IMG/VR virus record: IMGVR_UViG_3300025168_000904
Location: 1 to 20,157 of that record
DNA: 20,157 bases
Strand: one strand, 5' to 3'
DNA from: a virus
The translations under genes and the position numbers were made by a program. Each line of letters starts with the position of its first letter. The first letter of the stretch is position 1. The notes beneath the pieces are model-generated. The model did not search any database. It was not told where the DNA came from and worked only from the letters and a program-made list of their open reading frames with translations. Shown here in pieces: positions 6,301 to 13,802 of this stretch.

Positions 6301-8645
6301 CAGTATCTCAAGATTACAATACTTTCCATCAGTGGGCAGTAGGAGATGATTTAGCAAGTAAGATGGGTACTAATACCTCTGGAACTTCTGGTGTAGAGGG
6401 AATGTCTTTATCATTTGACAATACTTTATATACGAGTGCAAGTTCTGCTTGCTCAAGTAGTGAGTATAATGTAAAGGCAAGTATAAGACAAAATGCAGCG
6501 GGTGGTCAATTTTTTGTATGGCAAGGAGCTATAACTGAATGTTTTGAAGCGAATTATAGTGATTCGGGGTGGTTCCCAGGAAGAGCTCGTTTAGAGATTG
6601 AGGTAACACGAGCAGGTGGAGTTTTTGTTTTTGAAACTGTACCAGGAGATGCTGATCCAAATTTATTTTATGATGCTTCTGAACTTTTAGATATAGAGCC
6701 TGACTTTGTTGGGGGCCCAGGATATCACATGGCTAAAAGAGATTTTGATCCAAGTGGTGGTGCTGGCTCTTATAGTTTATCAGCTGGTAGTCAAGACCAA
6801 ACATCAGGAGGTGCTTCAATGGTAACAGTGTTGGATGCCTATAATTGTTATGTTTTTGGTAATGGAGTAGAAAGTTATAGAGTATATGACAGTCCAGCAG
6901 GTAAATCTTTTAATTTAGGAGAAAGAACTTTAGCAGTATCTAACCAAGACTTTCAAGAGGCAGATAGATTTGCAGGAATGACATATAGTGGGGTTTATAG
7001 TAGTTCAGCTAACAGTAATAACTTAAATGAATTTAATTTAGGTTTATTAAACTTTAAAGATTTAGAGACATCGTTTGGTCCTATTCAAGTTTTATATTCT
7101 CGTGAGACAGATATATTATGTTTACAAGAAGATAGAATATCTTATGTGTTAAATCAAAAAAATGTTATTACAGACTCAACTGGTGGGGGAGCAATAGCTT
7201 CAGTGCCTCAAGTTTTAGGAAGTCAAATAGCAAGAATAGAAGAATATGGTATAAGTTTTAATCCTGAGAGTTTTACTGCTTGGGGGTATGATATGTTTTT
7301 TACAGACACTAAAAGAGGTGCAGTAATAAACTTAAGAGGAGCATCTCAGGGTAGTGATCAACTACAAGTTGTTTCAACTTATGGAATGAATAGTTGGTTT
7401 AGAGATTGTTTTAATGCTCAATTAACTACTCAAAAATTAGGTGCTTATGATCCTTATATGAAAGAGTATGTATTAGGAACTAACTTACAACAAGTTCCTA
7501 CACCTTTAAACGAAGTTCCTTGTGATACTACTATTAGTCAATTTAATAGTACGCAATCAATTACCTATGATGTAGATTTAGGGTTGGTTATTGGTGATGT
7601 TGTTACAGGTATTAATATAAGTTCAGGTACTGTAAGTATATCTATAGAGTGGAATGGTGCTATAGTTGCAAGTGCATCAACTTCAAGTAATACATTATTA
7701 ACCTTTACAAAAACATCTAATACTCCTCAATCGTGTACAGTAACATTAACACCAACAGGACCTTCTCCTATTGTGCCTGCTACATATGATGTTACAGTGA
7801 AGTGCCCTAAAGGACTGCCATTAACGGTTAGACAAATAGTTGTAAACTCTAATAATTATAATGGACAAACTATCCATACTAATTATAACTGGTTTAACGC
7901 AACTAATATTAGTCCTTTTACAGGATTTAATCCAGCAACATTATCTACACCTGATCCAGCTGAATATGCGACTGCTACAGGCACACAGTCATTATTAGCG
8001 TTTCCATATTCTGGATCTTCTGTTACAATGAGAACTCAAAAGTTTGGAACTGATAATTTTGATTTTGATCCTTCTATGCATAAATTTAGAATACTCGCCT
8101 CACCTACTGAGTATTTTGCAAATCCTAATAATCCAACTTCAGCTGAAATAGCAACAGTAGTGGCTGCCGCTCCTATCGTGAGTGGGGCTGTCACGTCTCC
8201 ATCGGCAGGAGAATATCAAGCAATTCAAGTTGGTGTAAATGTATCGGTAACAAATAGTTATTTATATTTAATTTGGGATTTCAGATTAGTTAGTTCAGGA
8301 CAGTTATGCTATTGCTCTAATCCATCAAGTGCTGATGAGGTTTGTTGTAATTGTCAGGTTCCTTGTGATAAAGTATACTTTGGTCCTGTTACTTCAACTT
8401 TTTCACAAGTATGTCAGACAGAGGTTAATTCACCTGGAGCTAACAGTACGTGGGGCTTCCAAGGTAGTGGAGGATTACCAGTTGTAGGAAATGTAATATT
8501 TACAAGTACATCATGTAATCCTGCAAATGGATATCCGCCAACAGGTTTTTATATAATAGATCCTAATGTAACACCAACTTTATCTCCAAAACAATGGGTA
8601 GAAATTGGACCTAACGGAGTAGTATTACAAGCAGGAACGTGTTAA
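3351..8645 (+). CDS. Giant tail hub/stabilisation-type protein, 1764 aa
   Basis: N-terminal residues 1-60 (FIAGKMNKSVDERLIPPGEY, then DALNVRLGSTE, then GAVENSLGNT) resemble the opening of podovirus tail hub/stabilisation proteins (P22 gp10 / T7 gp12 role: closing the connector and forming the nozzle). Core landmarks follow: FGYRYRYEDGQYSATS near 222-237, a segment beginning VKEIDLLYKQS near 280, MYGNYVDGY at 354-362, and YMDGEGRASTVLTS at 755-768. Residues 601-673 hold a beta module similar to that inserted in the 317-aa connector. A jelly-roll-like stretch lies near 1405-1490. The C-terminus is cysteine-rich (C1653, C1655, C1665, C1666, C1668, C1672, C1688) and ends in a module with NGVV and a terminal Cys that recurs in the next gene. 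It is far longer than P22 gp10 or T7 gp12, so hub and receptor-proximal functions may be fused. Start ATG follows a TAA by one base. Confidence 0.72.
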   Translation: MPLTSTNFIAGKMNKSVDERLIPPGEYIDALNVRLGSTENTEIGAVENSLGNTILTQLEFQGVPLIGNVRTIGVYEDGINETLYWFVHNENNPNSVTTGVVDLIVSYNTNLGSLIYHVVSTSVLNFDKKYLITGVNKIENLLFFTDDLNPPRVINIKSDYAYPGPGAVDDVLEEEDVSVIVKPPGYEDFDTTAGQVAPLGAPYVKPRVIIGQENYMETRFLSFGYRYRYEDGQYSATSLFSNPAFQPSPFSLSIQNYWNQGMKNRFNGADIWFSTGSKRVKEIDLLYKQSTSTVIYVIKRYNKEELTWGDNEFQTVLFGNSEIYTTLGSDELLRLYDNVPRTAKAQTIKGNRLMYGNYVDGYDIRYTEGGAKIPISYNVTATSGEIAGVDLPDPVTSNGVYNFDGVHNEPDSVITFDLSDINPAGGGPIEQDTIINFGFSLQQTTATVCTNGTGGFCPGGPALQSSPFVIPMNFTVPAGGYADVNTMLNSQEFKDRIGGSLAQGYTGNNVVKPLYPCADSSTGGTLSDKFYASSENPIATTGLVMVSGGIGGIPNAPATLCSLTALDTNPFPTPCASVPITSGTTLCNPQIPPLVPPATLCVAGQLTQTGFDFSTVAGLGVSGTEIVIDTLTGLTATVPVQAIAVGQDFILITDATGGAATLSTSGVAYTIVSGGPPTTPICLNDGFAYSVSGDTFSLQAPCIQYYQADSTATGVYSYAIRYYNFLGFSSTATFLKDADAASLHSNRDYEVGIVYMDGEGRASTVLTSQDCTVFFEPSSCVLKNQIRVTLSNLAPYWAKKYKFVVKPSQGTYETIYSNLFYAQDGTAKNPGGGLPVADVEDPSQVWFKLDGQNQNILKVGDELIVKQDTQGAVFGAPKSVVLAIQSYSGKGITDVSLPGLYMLLKPSGWTTETIANSTYFRGQKSVKNTSGGSIGGSCIDNYNLNDSAGTPYDLPAGSSVRIKAAAYRGGNNCRRNISYDRTFTVSQDYNTFHQWAVGDDLASKMGTNTSGTSGVEGMSLSFDNTLYTSASSACSSSEYNVKASIRQNAAGGQFFVWQGAITECFEANYSDSGWFPGRARLEIEVTRAGGVFVFETVPGDADPNLFYDASELLDIEPDFVGGPGYHMAKRDFDPSGGAGSYSLSAGSQDQTSGGASMVTVLDAYNCYVFGNGVESYRVYDSPAGKSFNLGERTLAVSNQDFQEADRFAGMTYSGVYSSSANSNNLNEFNLGLLNFKDLETSFGPIQVLYSRETDILCLQEDRISYVLNQKNVITDSTGGGAIASVPQVLGSQIARIEEYGISFNPESFTAWGYDMFFTDTKRGAVINLRGASQGSDQLQVVSTYGMNSWFRDCFNAQLTTQKLGAYDPYMKEYVLGTNLQQVPTPLNEVPCDTTISQFNSTQSITYDVDLGLVIGDVVTGINISSGTVSISIEWNGAIVASASTSSNTLLTFTKTSNTPQSCTVTLTPTGPSPIVPATYDVTVKCPKGLPLTVRQIVVNSNNYNGQTIHTNYNWFNATNISPFTGFNPATLSTPDPAEYATATGTQSLLAFPYSGSSVTMRTQKFGTDNFDFDPSMHKFRILASPTEYFANPNNPTSAEIATVVAAAPIVSGAVTSPSAGEYQAIQVGVNVSVTNSYLYLIWDFRLVSSGQLCYCSNPSSADEVCCNCQVPCDKVYFGPVTSTFSQVCQTEVNSPGANSTWGFQGSGGLPVVGNVIFTSTSCNPANGYPPTGFYIIDPNVTPTLSPKQWVEIGPNGVVLQAGTC

Positions 8646-8666
8646 ATAATAAAATAAAATAAAGAT

Positions 8667-9662
8667 ATGGCATGTATTAATTCAACAACTTTCTATTGGC
8701 CAGGAGCAAGTTTTGCTTCTACACCAACTATATACTCAGATCCAGGCTTTACTACAATAGCCCCTGATGGTTGGTATCAGCAAGGGGGAATATTTAGACA
8801 GATGTCAGGAGGAGTTTTAGGTGCAGCAACGACTTGTCCTGCCTGCGTGATTCCTTGTGATAGCACAGTGACTGGGAGCGGTGGAACTGGTAAATATTTA
8901 GCTACGGCCAGCATTGGAAGTTCAGTGGGAGTGGTGCTTATTAGATTTAACGCTTTTAGCGTTCCTGATCGATGTACATGGTCTTATGACTATGATAATT
9001 CAGGAACTCCTACAGTAGCTTCAGAATATTCTTCAAATACTTATGGGTATATGTCTGGACTTATAGGTACAGGTGGTGGTATAGGTAGTTATTCTTGTGT
9101 AACTATGGACGGAAGTACTATTAATGTAAGTAATGCTGCAGGAAGTGGAGGAACTTCATTCGCAGGAAATATATATAATTATGACTTTGCTACTAATTCT
9201 TTTGTGAATAGTGGGACTGCCACTACTGTTGGTCCTTATACAGACCAAGCTTCGGGTGGGGTGACGCTGGTGAATGGCATGACAGGTTGGTGTATGATGG
9301 TAGTTCCTAAACCTTTAGGGCTCCCTGCTACTTTAGATGTAGTAGTAGACGGTCCCTGTCAATCGACACAGTGGCAGATTTTTATCTCTTGTCCTACGCA
9401 ATTAAATAACTTTAAATGTAGTCCCTCACCCACTCCTGCATGTACGGGAACTTCAAATCCATTTTTTACAGCTCATCCAGGGAATACAGCTGGAACAGCA
9501 GCTGCAGTCTTTGTCGGTGATTGGGCATTTGAAGATGAGTTTGGAGTAACAAAAAAAGCAGCTGGAACTTATTTAGTAGAAACTGGTGGTGCTCCACAAT
9601 GCGTTGTAGTAAGTAGTAATGGGGTTGTAACCACTGCTAATAATTGTGTAGGAAATTGTTAA
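8667..9662 (+). CDS. Cysteine-rich tail protein, receptor-binding candidate, 331 aa
   Basis: Contains 14 cysteines, far above its neighbours. Residues 8-65 form a module with YSDPGFTTIAPDGWYQQGG and a C57-x-x-C60-x-x-P-C64-D motif; the same CxxxPCD pattern occurs at 1668-1673 of the preceding giant protein. Residues 75-245 are a Gly/Ser/Thr-rich, all-beta globular domain with VPDRCTWSYD (99-108), GYMSGLIGTG (127-136) and MMVVPKPLGLP (210-220). Residues 280-331 repeat the C-terminal module of the giant protein (VGDWAF, then GTYL, then SSNGVV, ending in Cys). The repeat sharing, beta composition and place just after the hub suggest a surface-exposed fibre tip or host-recognition protein; cysteines could form disulfides outside the cell or bind metal. 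This is inference. The 21-base gap upstream is an A-rich leader without Shine-Dalgarno. Confidence 0.7.
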   Translation: MACINSTTFYWPGASFASTPTIYSDPGFTTIAPDGWYQQGGIFRQMSGGVLGAATTCPACVIPCDSTVTGSGGTGKYLATASIGSSVGVVLIRFNAFSVPDRCTWSYDYDNSGTPTVASEYSSNTYGYMSGLIGTGGGIGSYSCVTMDGSTINVSNAAGSGGTSFAGNIYNYDFATNSFVNSGTATTVGPYTDQASGGVTLVNGMTGWCMMVVPKPLGLPATLDVVVDGPCQSTQWQIFISCPTQLNNFKCSPSPTPACTGTSNPFFTAHPGNTAGTAAAVFVGDWAFEDEFGVTKKAAGTYLVETGGAPQCVVVSSNGVVTTANNCVGNC

Positions 9663-9680
9663 TTATAAAAATATAAAACT

Positions 9681-10541
9681 ATGTCAAATCCATTAAATCC
9701 AAATACTTTATCTTACAGTGAAGATGTAAAAGGATGGCCATCTTTTTATTCTTTTTTACCTGATTACATGATGGGGATGAATGGATTTTTTTATTCTTGG
9801 AATGGAGGGAATTTATACAGACACAATACTAATCCTTTAAGAAATAATTATTATGGTGTTCAGTATAGTTCTACTATTCAGTCTGTATTTAATATGGAAC
9901 CTATGACAATTAAGTTATTTAAAACAATGTCATATGAAAGTAATGATGCTTGGAATTGCACATCCTTATTTACTGATTTAAGCACAGGATCTATTCCTGG
10001 ATCTGGAGTTCCTTTACAAACATGGTTTGTACAAAAAGAAGGAGAATGGTTTTCGTTCCTAAGAGAAAACGCTACAACCACTAATTTTAAAGATAGATCT
10101 TCTAATGGTATAGGAGCCTCTACTAATTTAACAGGGCCTGTAGCCGCAGTAGTAATTGAATTTGGATTACAAGATATTGGAAGTATTGTTACTGTTGGAG
10201 ATAGAGTTTTTTCAACTAACCCTCCTAATGCCCCTGTTTTTGTAGGAGCAGTAATTAATATAGTGAGACAATCTACTACAGATATTGCAACAGGAGTAGT
10301 AACACCAGCGTCAATTACAGTAGATACTGTAGGGCCTTATCCTAATGCAGTTAATCCTTTACCTTATCCTTTCCCTGGTACAGTTCCTCCTGTAGGAGAC
10401 TTTATTTCAATTATAAAAGATGCAATTGCAGGATCAAATGGAGCACGTGGTTACTTTATGAATTTTACGCTAAAAAATGACAATACAAGTACAGTAGAAT
10501 TATTTTCTGTAGGTAGTAGTGTGATGAAATCATATCCATAG
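9681..10541 (+). CDS. Conserved phage virion-cluster protein of unknown function, 286 aa
   Basis: Its N-terminus has a block rich in aromatics (YSEDVKGWPSFYSFLPDYM at residues 12-30, then GFFYSWNGGNLYRHN at 35-49) that I recall as a recurrent pattern in structural clusters of marine phages, without a known function. Residues 75-135 contain KLFKTMSYE and WFVQKEGEWFSFLREN. The second half (155-245) is beta-rich with VTVGDRVF, a Pro-rich loop (NPLPYPFPGTVPPVGDF at 224-240) and a return to strands ending in FSVGSSVMKSYP. No membrane segment, one cysteine only, so it is unlike the preceding cysteine-rich protein. Its place after the hub suggests a tail component. It is probably the last gene of the unit begun at 1447, since a new promoter follows its TAG stop within eight bases; no terminator is seen there. 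Confidence 0.72.
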   Translation: MSNPLNPNTLSYSEDVKGWPSFYSFLPDYMMGMNGFFYSWNGGNLYRHNTNPLRNNYYGVQYSSTIQSVFNMEPMTIKLFKTMSYESNDAWNCTSLFTDLSTGSIPGSGVPLQTWFVQKEGEWFSFLRENATTTNFKDRSSNGIGASTNLTGPVAAVVIEFGLQDIGSIVTVGDRVFSTNPPNAPVFVGAVINIVRQSTTDIATGVVTPASITVDTVGPYPNAVNPLPYPFPGTVPPVGDFISIIKDAIAGSNGARGYFMNFTLKNDNTSTVELFSVGSSVMKSYP

Positions 10542-10548
10542 ATTTTAT

Positions 10549-10556
10549 TATCTTTG
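10549..10556 (+). promoter_or_regulatory. Bacteroidetes-type -7 promoter element (TATCTTTG) for the acetyltransferase/ejection-protein unit
   Basis: TATCTTTG lies in the 20-base gap between genes and is identical to the element at 1447-1454. The ATG at 10562 begins five bases after it, leaving essentially no room for a 5' untranslated leader, so the transcript for the acetyltransferase gene is probably leaderless or nearly so. No -33 TTG box is clear. It would allow the four genes from 10562 onward to be expressed separately from the tail genes. Confidence 0.6.
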
Positions 10557-10561
10557 CATAA

Positions 10562-10972
10562 ATGAAATTAAATATAAGACCACTAAAAGAAAAAGATTAT
10601 GAAGACATTCTTTCTGGATGGTGGAAAGATTGGAGATGGACTCCTCCTTCAAAAGATTTTTTACCTGAAGACGGTATGGGTGGTTTTATTGTTTATGATG
10701 GAGATACACCAGTTTGTGCAGGGTTTATGTATATAACTAATTCAAAAGCAACGTGGTGTGATTGGATTATCTCTAACTTAAAATATAAAGATAGACAAAA
10801 AAGAAAAGAAGCTTTAGAATTATTAGTAAAAACCATAAGTAACAAGGCGGAAGATTTAGGTAAAAAATATGTATACGCATTAATTAAAAATAAACCATTG
10901 ATTAACGTATATAAAAAAATAGGTTTTGTGGAGGGAAGTACCTACACACATGAAATGATTAAAACAATATAA
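10562..10972 (+). CDS. GNAT-family N-acetyltransferase of the phage virion cluster, 136 aa
   Basis: A single compact GNAT fold: strand-helix opening (LNIRPLKEKDYEDIL, 3-17), a Trp-rich helix (WWKDWRW, 20-26), central strands (GGFIVYDGDTPVCAGFMYIT, 40-59), the WCDWIISN strand (65-72) and the closing motif NVYKKIGFVEG (115-125), where the Tyr and the GF pair are typical of the acetyl-CoA end of the fold. The expected pyrophosphate-binding motif A, Q/R-x-x-G-x-G/A, is degenerate here: the place after the central strand reads D-R-Q-K-R-K-E-A (77-84), with no glycine. The fold call is good; whether it acetylates anything, and the substrate, cannot be told. The gene opens the third transcription unit and is followed one base later by the first ejection-protein candidate, suggesting a role linked to virion proteins. 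Confidence 0.82.
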   Translation: MKLNIRPLKEKDYEDILSGWWKDWRWTPPSKDFLPEDGMGGFIVYDGDTPVCAGFMYITNSKATWCDWIISNLKYKDRQKRKEALELLVKTISNKAEDLGKKYVYALIKNKPLINVYKKIGFVEGSTYTHEMIKTI

Positions 10973-10973
10973 T

Positions 10974-11759
10974 ATGGCAGTAGTAACAGCAGCAGTAGTA
11001 GGTATAGCAGCAGCAGGAGCTTCAGCGGTGCAAGGATTTAAGGCAGCAGCTGATGCAAAAAATGCAGCAGAAAAGGCAGATAAAGCAGCAGCAAAAGCAA
11101 TGAGTGAAGCTAAGGCTAAGGCACAAGTAGATATGTATGCTGGTCTTAATGTTCCTTTAGATGCATATGAAGCAGAATTTGAGAATCAAATAGCTGGTCA
11201 AAAACAAGCAGTAGAGGCACTACAAGAAGGAGACTCAAGAGCTTTAGCGGCAGGAGTAGGAAGAGTAGGTGCAGCACAAACTGCGGCAGGAGAACAAACT
11301 CGTATTGCTATGGGTGAAGAGATATCTGACCTTAATAAAATGAAGGCTGATTCTAAAGATGCTATAAACCAGCAGCTTATAACTATGGATGTATCTGCAG
11401 CAAAAGAGCAGAACCAAAGGATGAGAGATGCTGAAGCGGCCAGAGCTCAAGGTATTTCTCAAGGTATTCAAGGTGTAGCGGGAGTAGTTCAAGGTGTAGG
11501 AGATTTAGCCCCTTTGTATGGACAGAGCGGTGCAGATAGAAGAGGTTCTAAATTAGCTAAACAATATGCCGATCAAAAACCTGCAGGCATGACTGATGCT
11601 CAATGGGCGGCTAAATTAGGGGAGCAAGGTTATAGTAGAGAAGAATATATGTCCATTAAGAATCAAGGAAATAAAGATGCTTTCTGGACAGGAGATGGAT
11701 TTGGATGGGGAGAACTGGAAAGTGCAACTGATGTTTACGATCCTAATAAACAATATTAA
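10974..11759 (+). CDS. Probable internal virion/ejection protein, Ala/Gly-rich, 261 aa
   Basis: The protein opens with a small-residue hydrophobic stretch (residues 4-22, VTAAVVGIAAAGASAVQGF) long enough to cross or insert into a membrane, followed by an Ala/Lys-rich helix (25-52) and a long Ala/Glu/Gln helical region (63-160) with coiled-coil character. A second Gly/Val-rich amphipathic segment (161-178) follows, then a polar C-terminal region. This make-up, a glycine/alanine membrane-active N-terminus plus helical body, is that of T7 gp14-like internal core proteins that form part of the DNA-ejection channel. Position agrees: it precedes two larger candidates in the order small, medium, very large, as gp14, gp15 and gp16 do. 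No enzymatic motif. The TAATATG junction couples it to the acetyltransferase gene. Function is inferred from composition and order. Confidence 0.7.
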   Translation: MAVVTAAVVGIAAAGASAVQGFKAAADAKNAAEKADKAAAKAMSEAKAKAQVDMYAGLNVPLDAYEAEFENQIAGQKQAVEALQEGDSRALAAGVGRVGAAQTAAGEQTRIAMGEEISDLNKMKADSKDAINQQLITMDVSAAKEQNQRMRDAEAARAQGISQGIQGVAGVVQGVGDLAPLYGQSGADRRGSKLAKQYADQKPAGMTDAQWAAKLGEQGYSREEYMSIKNQGNKDAFWTGDGFGWGELESATDVYDPNKQY

Positions 11760-11761
11760 AC

Positions 11762-13795
11762 ATGGCAAACCAATTTACTAAAGCAAAAATAGACTTTGAT
11801 GTTTATCAAAAAGCGGATCCATCTTCACAGATTAATTTTGGAGAAGAGGCAAAGGTTATATCTGATGCTTTTAAAAATGTAGCAACAGAGAGAGAAGGAA
11901 AGAAAGCTGCACTGGAAAAAGCTTTCAAAGACCAACAGGCTGCGTTAAATGATTTAGGAGAATATGATAACCCTACCGCACAACAGGTAGTTATGAATGC
12001 AGGACAGGATGGAGCTAACAAGTTGTTAGACATGAAGAACATGATGAAGAGAGGTTTAGTAAAACCTGCTGATGTTACTATGTTTCAACAAAACCAATTA
12101 AATGGTTTTAATTTATTGAAGAAAAACATGGGTAACTTTGATAAAACTTTTCAAGAGTATACCACAAGATTACAAGAAAATATGGAAGGGAGTGACTTAT
12201 CTCAAGGTGCTCCAGCAGAACAATGGTTAGCAAAACAATTAGAAGGGTTTGCTAATATGAATAATATCTCAGTACAGACAGATCCTGAAACAGGTAATGT
12301 TTCTATGTTAAGATTAAATGAGGACGGAACAGTTGATAAAAATTCAAGTGCTACACTGAATAGACTTACTCTTTTAATGAAGCAAAAAGTAAATAACTTC
12401 GATCCTAACAAAGGATTAGAAAGAGCAAAGGCAATATCAGGAAAGGTTGTACAACAACGAATAGATTCTAAGCATGGTTTAAATGCTAAAATTACAACAG
12501 AGGAAAGAAGCAGAATGGAAACAGAATACTATAATGGTACAGAGGGGCAAAAATATTTAGATGCGGAGGCTCAGTCAATGTTAGCCGATCCGTATGATAT
12601 GCAGTCGTTTATGTTAAACTCATCCTTAACAACTGAGGATGGAACTGCATTTGAAATAGGAGACCAGCAGGCATTTGATAAGTGGAATGCAGAGCATCAA
12701 GGTAATGAAGAGAACAACCCTTATCTTGTAATGGAGTTTGGAGCAGACAATCAATATAACGCTCAGTTTACTGATGCCCAAAAAGAGATTGCTTTAGATG
12801 CTATGAAGACTAAGATAACAGGAACTTTAGATTATACTAAAGAAGAAGACGTAAAAGGTTTAGTTCAAAAAAGAGCTGAGACATCTGCAGAGACAAAATC
12901 AAAAGGAGATAAAGAAAATGCTGGAGTATATCTTAAAAATGTAGACATGGTTGTGTCAGGAACTGCTGCTGAATCTGATGCTGGTGCTCAAAACTTAATT
13001 GACGATATTAATAAAAATAATCCTAATGCTCCACGATTAACAAATATTGATAGAAACGTAGAGCTGTTAAATGAAGAACAACAAGAAGTAGAGTTAAATA
13101 CATTTAAAGATGCTAACCCTAATGCTACCGCTCAAGAATTAGAAGCAGAGAAAAACAGATTAGCTACTGAGGGTAAAATCACAGACTTTACTATTAAAGT
13201 AGACGGGCAACAAGATAGAGTTATAGATGCTTATAATGATGATGGTACTCTAAAAAGTGGTCAGCAACTTAAGAGAGAAATCTATGAGAAGATTACTCCA
13301 AAGGGAGCTACTAAGTATGATATTGCAGAGAAAAATTATGATGGCGATCTATCAAGAGGTGCGGGTAATACATCAGCTGGAGGTGAAGGAGTGAAAGATA
13401 AGATTGTTTATAAGAGAATGAATATAACTAATACCAATGGTGACGAGGTTACTCCTGGTGATTATTTATATACAGAATTAGGTGGCTCTTTAAATTCTTA
13501 TGCAGATGAGCCTGCACAAGTAGAAGAAGAGTTTAATAAACTTATGGATATGGATGAGATAATGCCACGTGGTCTTGAAGGTGGTGGTAGTTTAAAGATT
13601 AATGCGGCAGGTGACGGTGTCTTTACTATTGGAGGACAAGAGTTTATATGGTCGGATATTTATGGAGATGGGGATAATGTACAAGATATTGTGGTCTTTA
13701 TGCAAGACTCTATTGAGACAGCTGTAAATAATCAAAACTCAGGAACTACAGGTAGTGGTGGATCATCTAAAGGAGCTGGGAGTAAATACAACTAA
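11762..13795 (+). CDS. Probable internal virion protein, helical, 677 aa
   Basis: Not recognised as a named family. Residues 1-170 are almost wholly helical, with charged heptad-like stretches (KNVATEREGKKAALEKAFKD near 37-56). The middle (170-500) alternates helices with Asp/Asn/Gly-rich turns, and the C-terminal 150 residues are more beta-like, ending in a Gly/Ser-rich flexible tail (about 660-677). It has no membrane segment, very few hydrophobic runs and is acidic. Its size and place between the 261-aa membrane-active protein and the giant multidomain protein match the gp15 position in T7-like ejection cassettes, which is the basis for the role; sequence similarity to gp15 is not apparent to me. 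Start ATGGC at 11762 is two bases after the previous stop. A DGD triplet in IYGDGDNVQD near the C-terminus lies in no polymerase-like context. Confidence 0.65.
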   Translation: MANQFTKAKIDFDVYQKADPSSQINFGEEAKVISDAFKNVATEREGKKAALEKAFKDQQAALNDLGEYDNPTAQQVVMNAGQDGANKLLDMKNMMKRGLVKPADVTMFQQNQLNGFNLLKKNMGNFDKTFQEYTTRLQENMEGSDLSQGAPAEQWLAKQLEGFANMNNISVQTDPETGNVSMLRLNEDGTVDKNSSATLNRLTLLMKQKVNNFDPNKGLERAKAISGKVVQQRIDSKHGLNAKITTEERSRMETEYYNGTEGQKYLDAEAQSMLADPYDMQSFMLNSSLTTEDGTAFEIGDQQAFDKWNAEHQGNEENNPYLVMEFGADNQYNAQFTDAQKEIALDAMKTKITGTLDYTKEEDVKGLVQKRAETSAETKSKGDKENAGVYLKNVDMVVSGTAAESDAGAQNLIDDINKNNPNAPRLTNIDRNVELLNEEQQEVELNTFKDANPNATAQELEAEKNRLATEGKITDFTIKVDGQQDRVIDAYNDDGTLKSGQQLKREIYEKITPKGATKYDIAEKNYDGDLSRGAGNTSAGGEGVKDKIVYKRMNITNTNGDEVTPGDYLYTELGGSLNSYADEPAQVEEEFNKLMDMDEIMPRGLEGGGSLKINAAGDGVFTIGGQEFIWSDIYGDGDNVQDIVVFMQDSIETAVNNQNSGTTGSGGSSKGAGSKYN

Positions 13796-13802
13796 ATAAT
13801 AT

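Noticed and set aside
4553-8063. TAnnTTTG-like matches inside the giant tail gene
   Set aside because: Six fixed, mostly A/T bases are expected several times by chance in sequence this AT-rich; these are within coding DNA and do not precede a gene start.
11627-11659. A third copy of the GY-x-G-x-x-D-Y repeat in the 261-aa protein (GYSREEYMSI)
   Set aside because: Only a GY pair and a spaced Tyr agree with the repeats of the giant protein; too weak to claim relation.
13650-13690. RNA polymerase-like DGD motif in the 677-aa protein
   Set aside because: It reads YGDGDNVQD, not the DxDGD of the polymerase active site, and there are no neighbouring polymerase motifs. I also saw no DxDGD in the giant protein.
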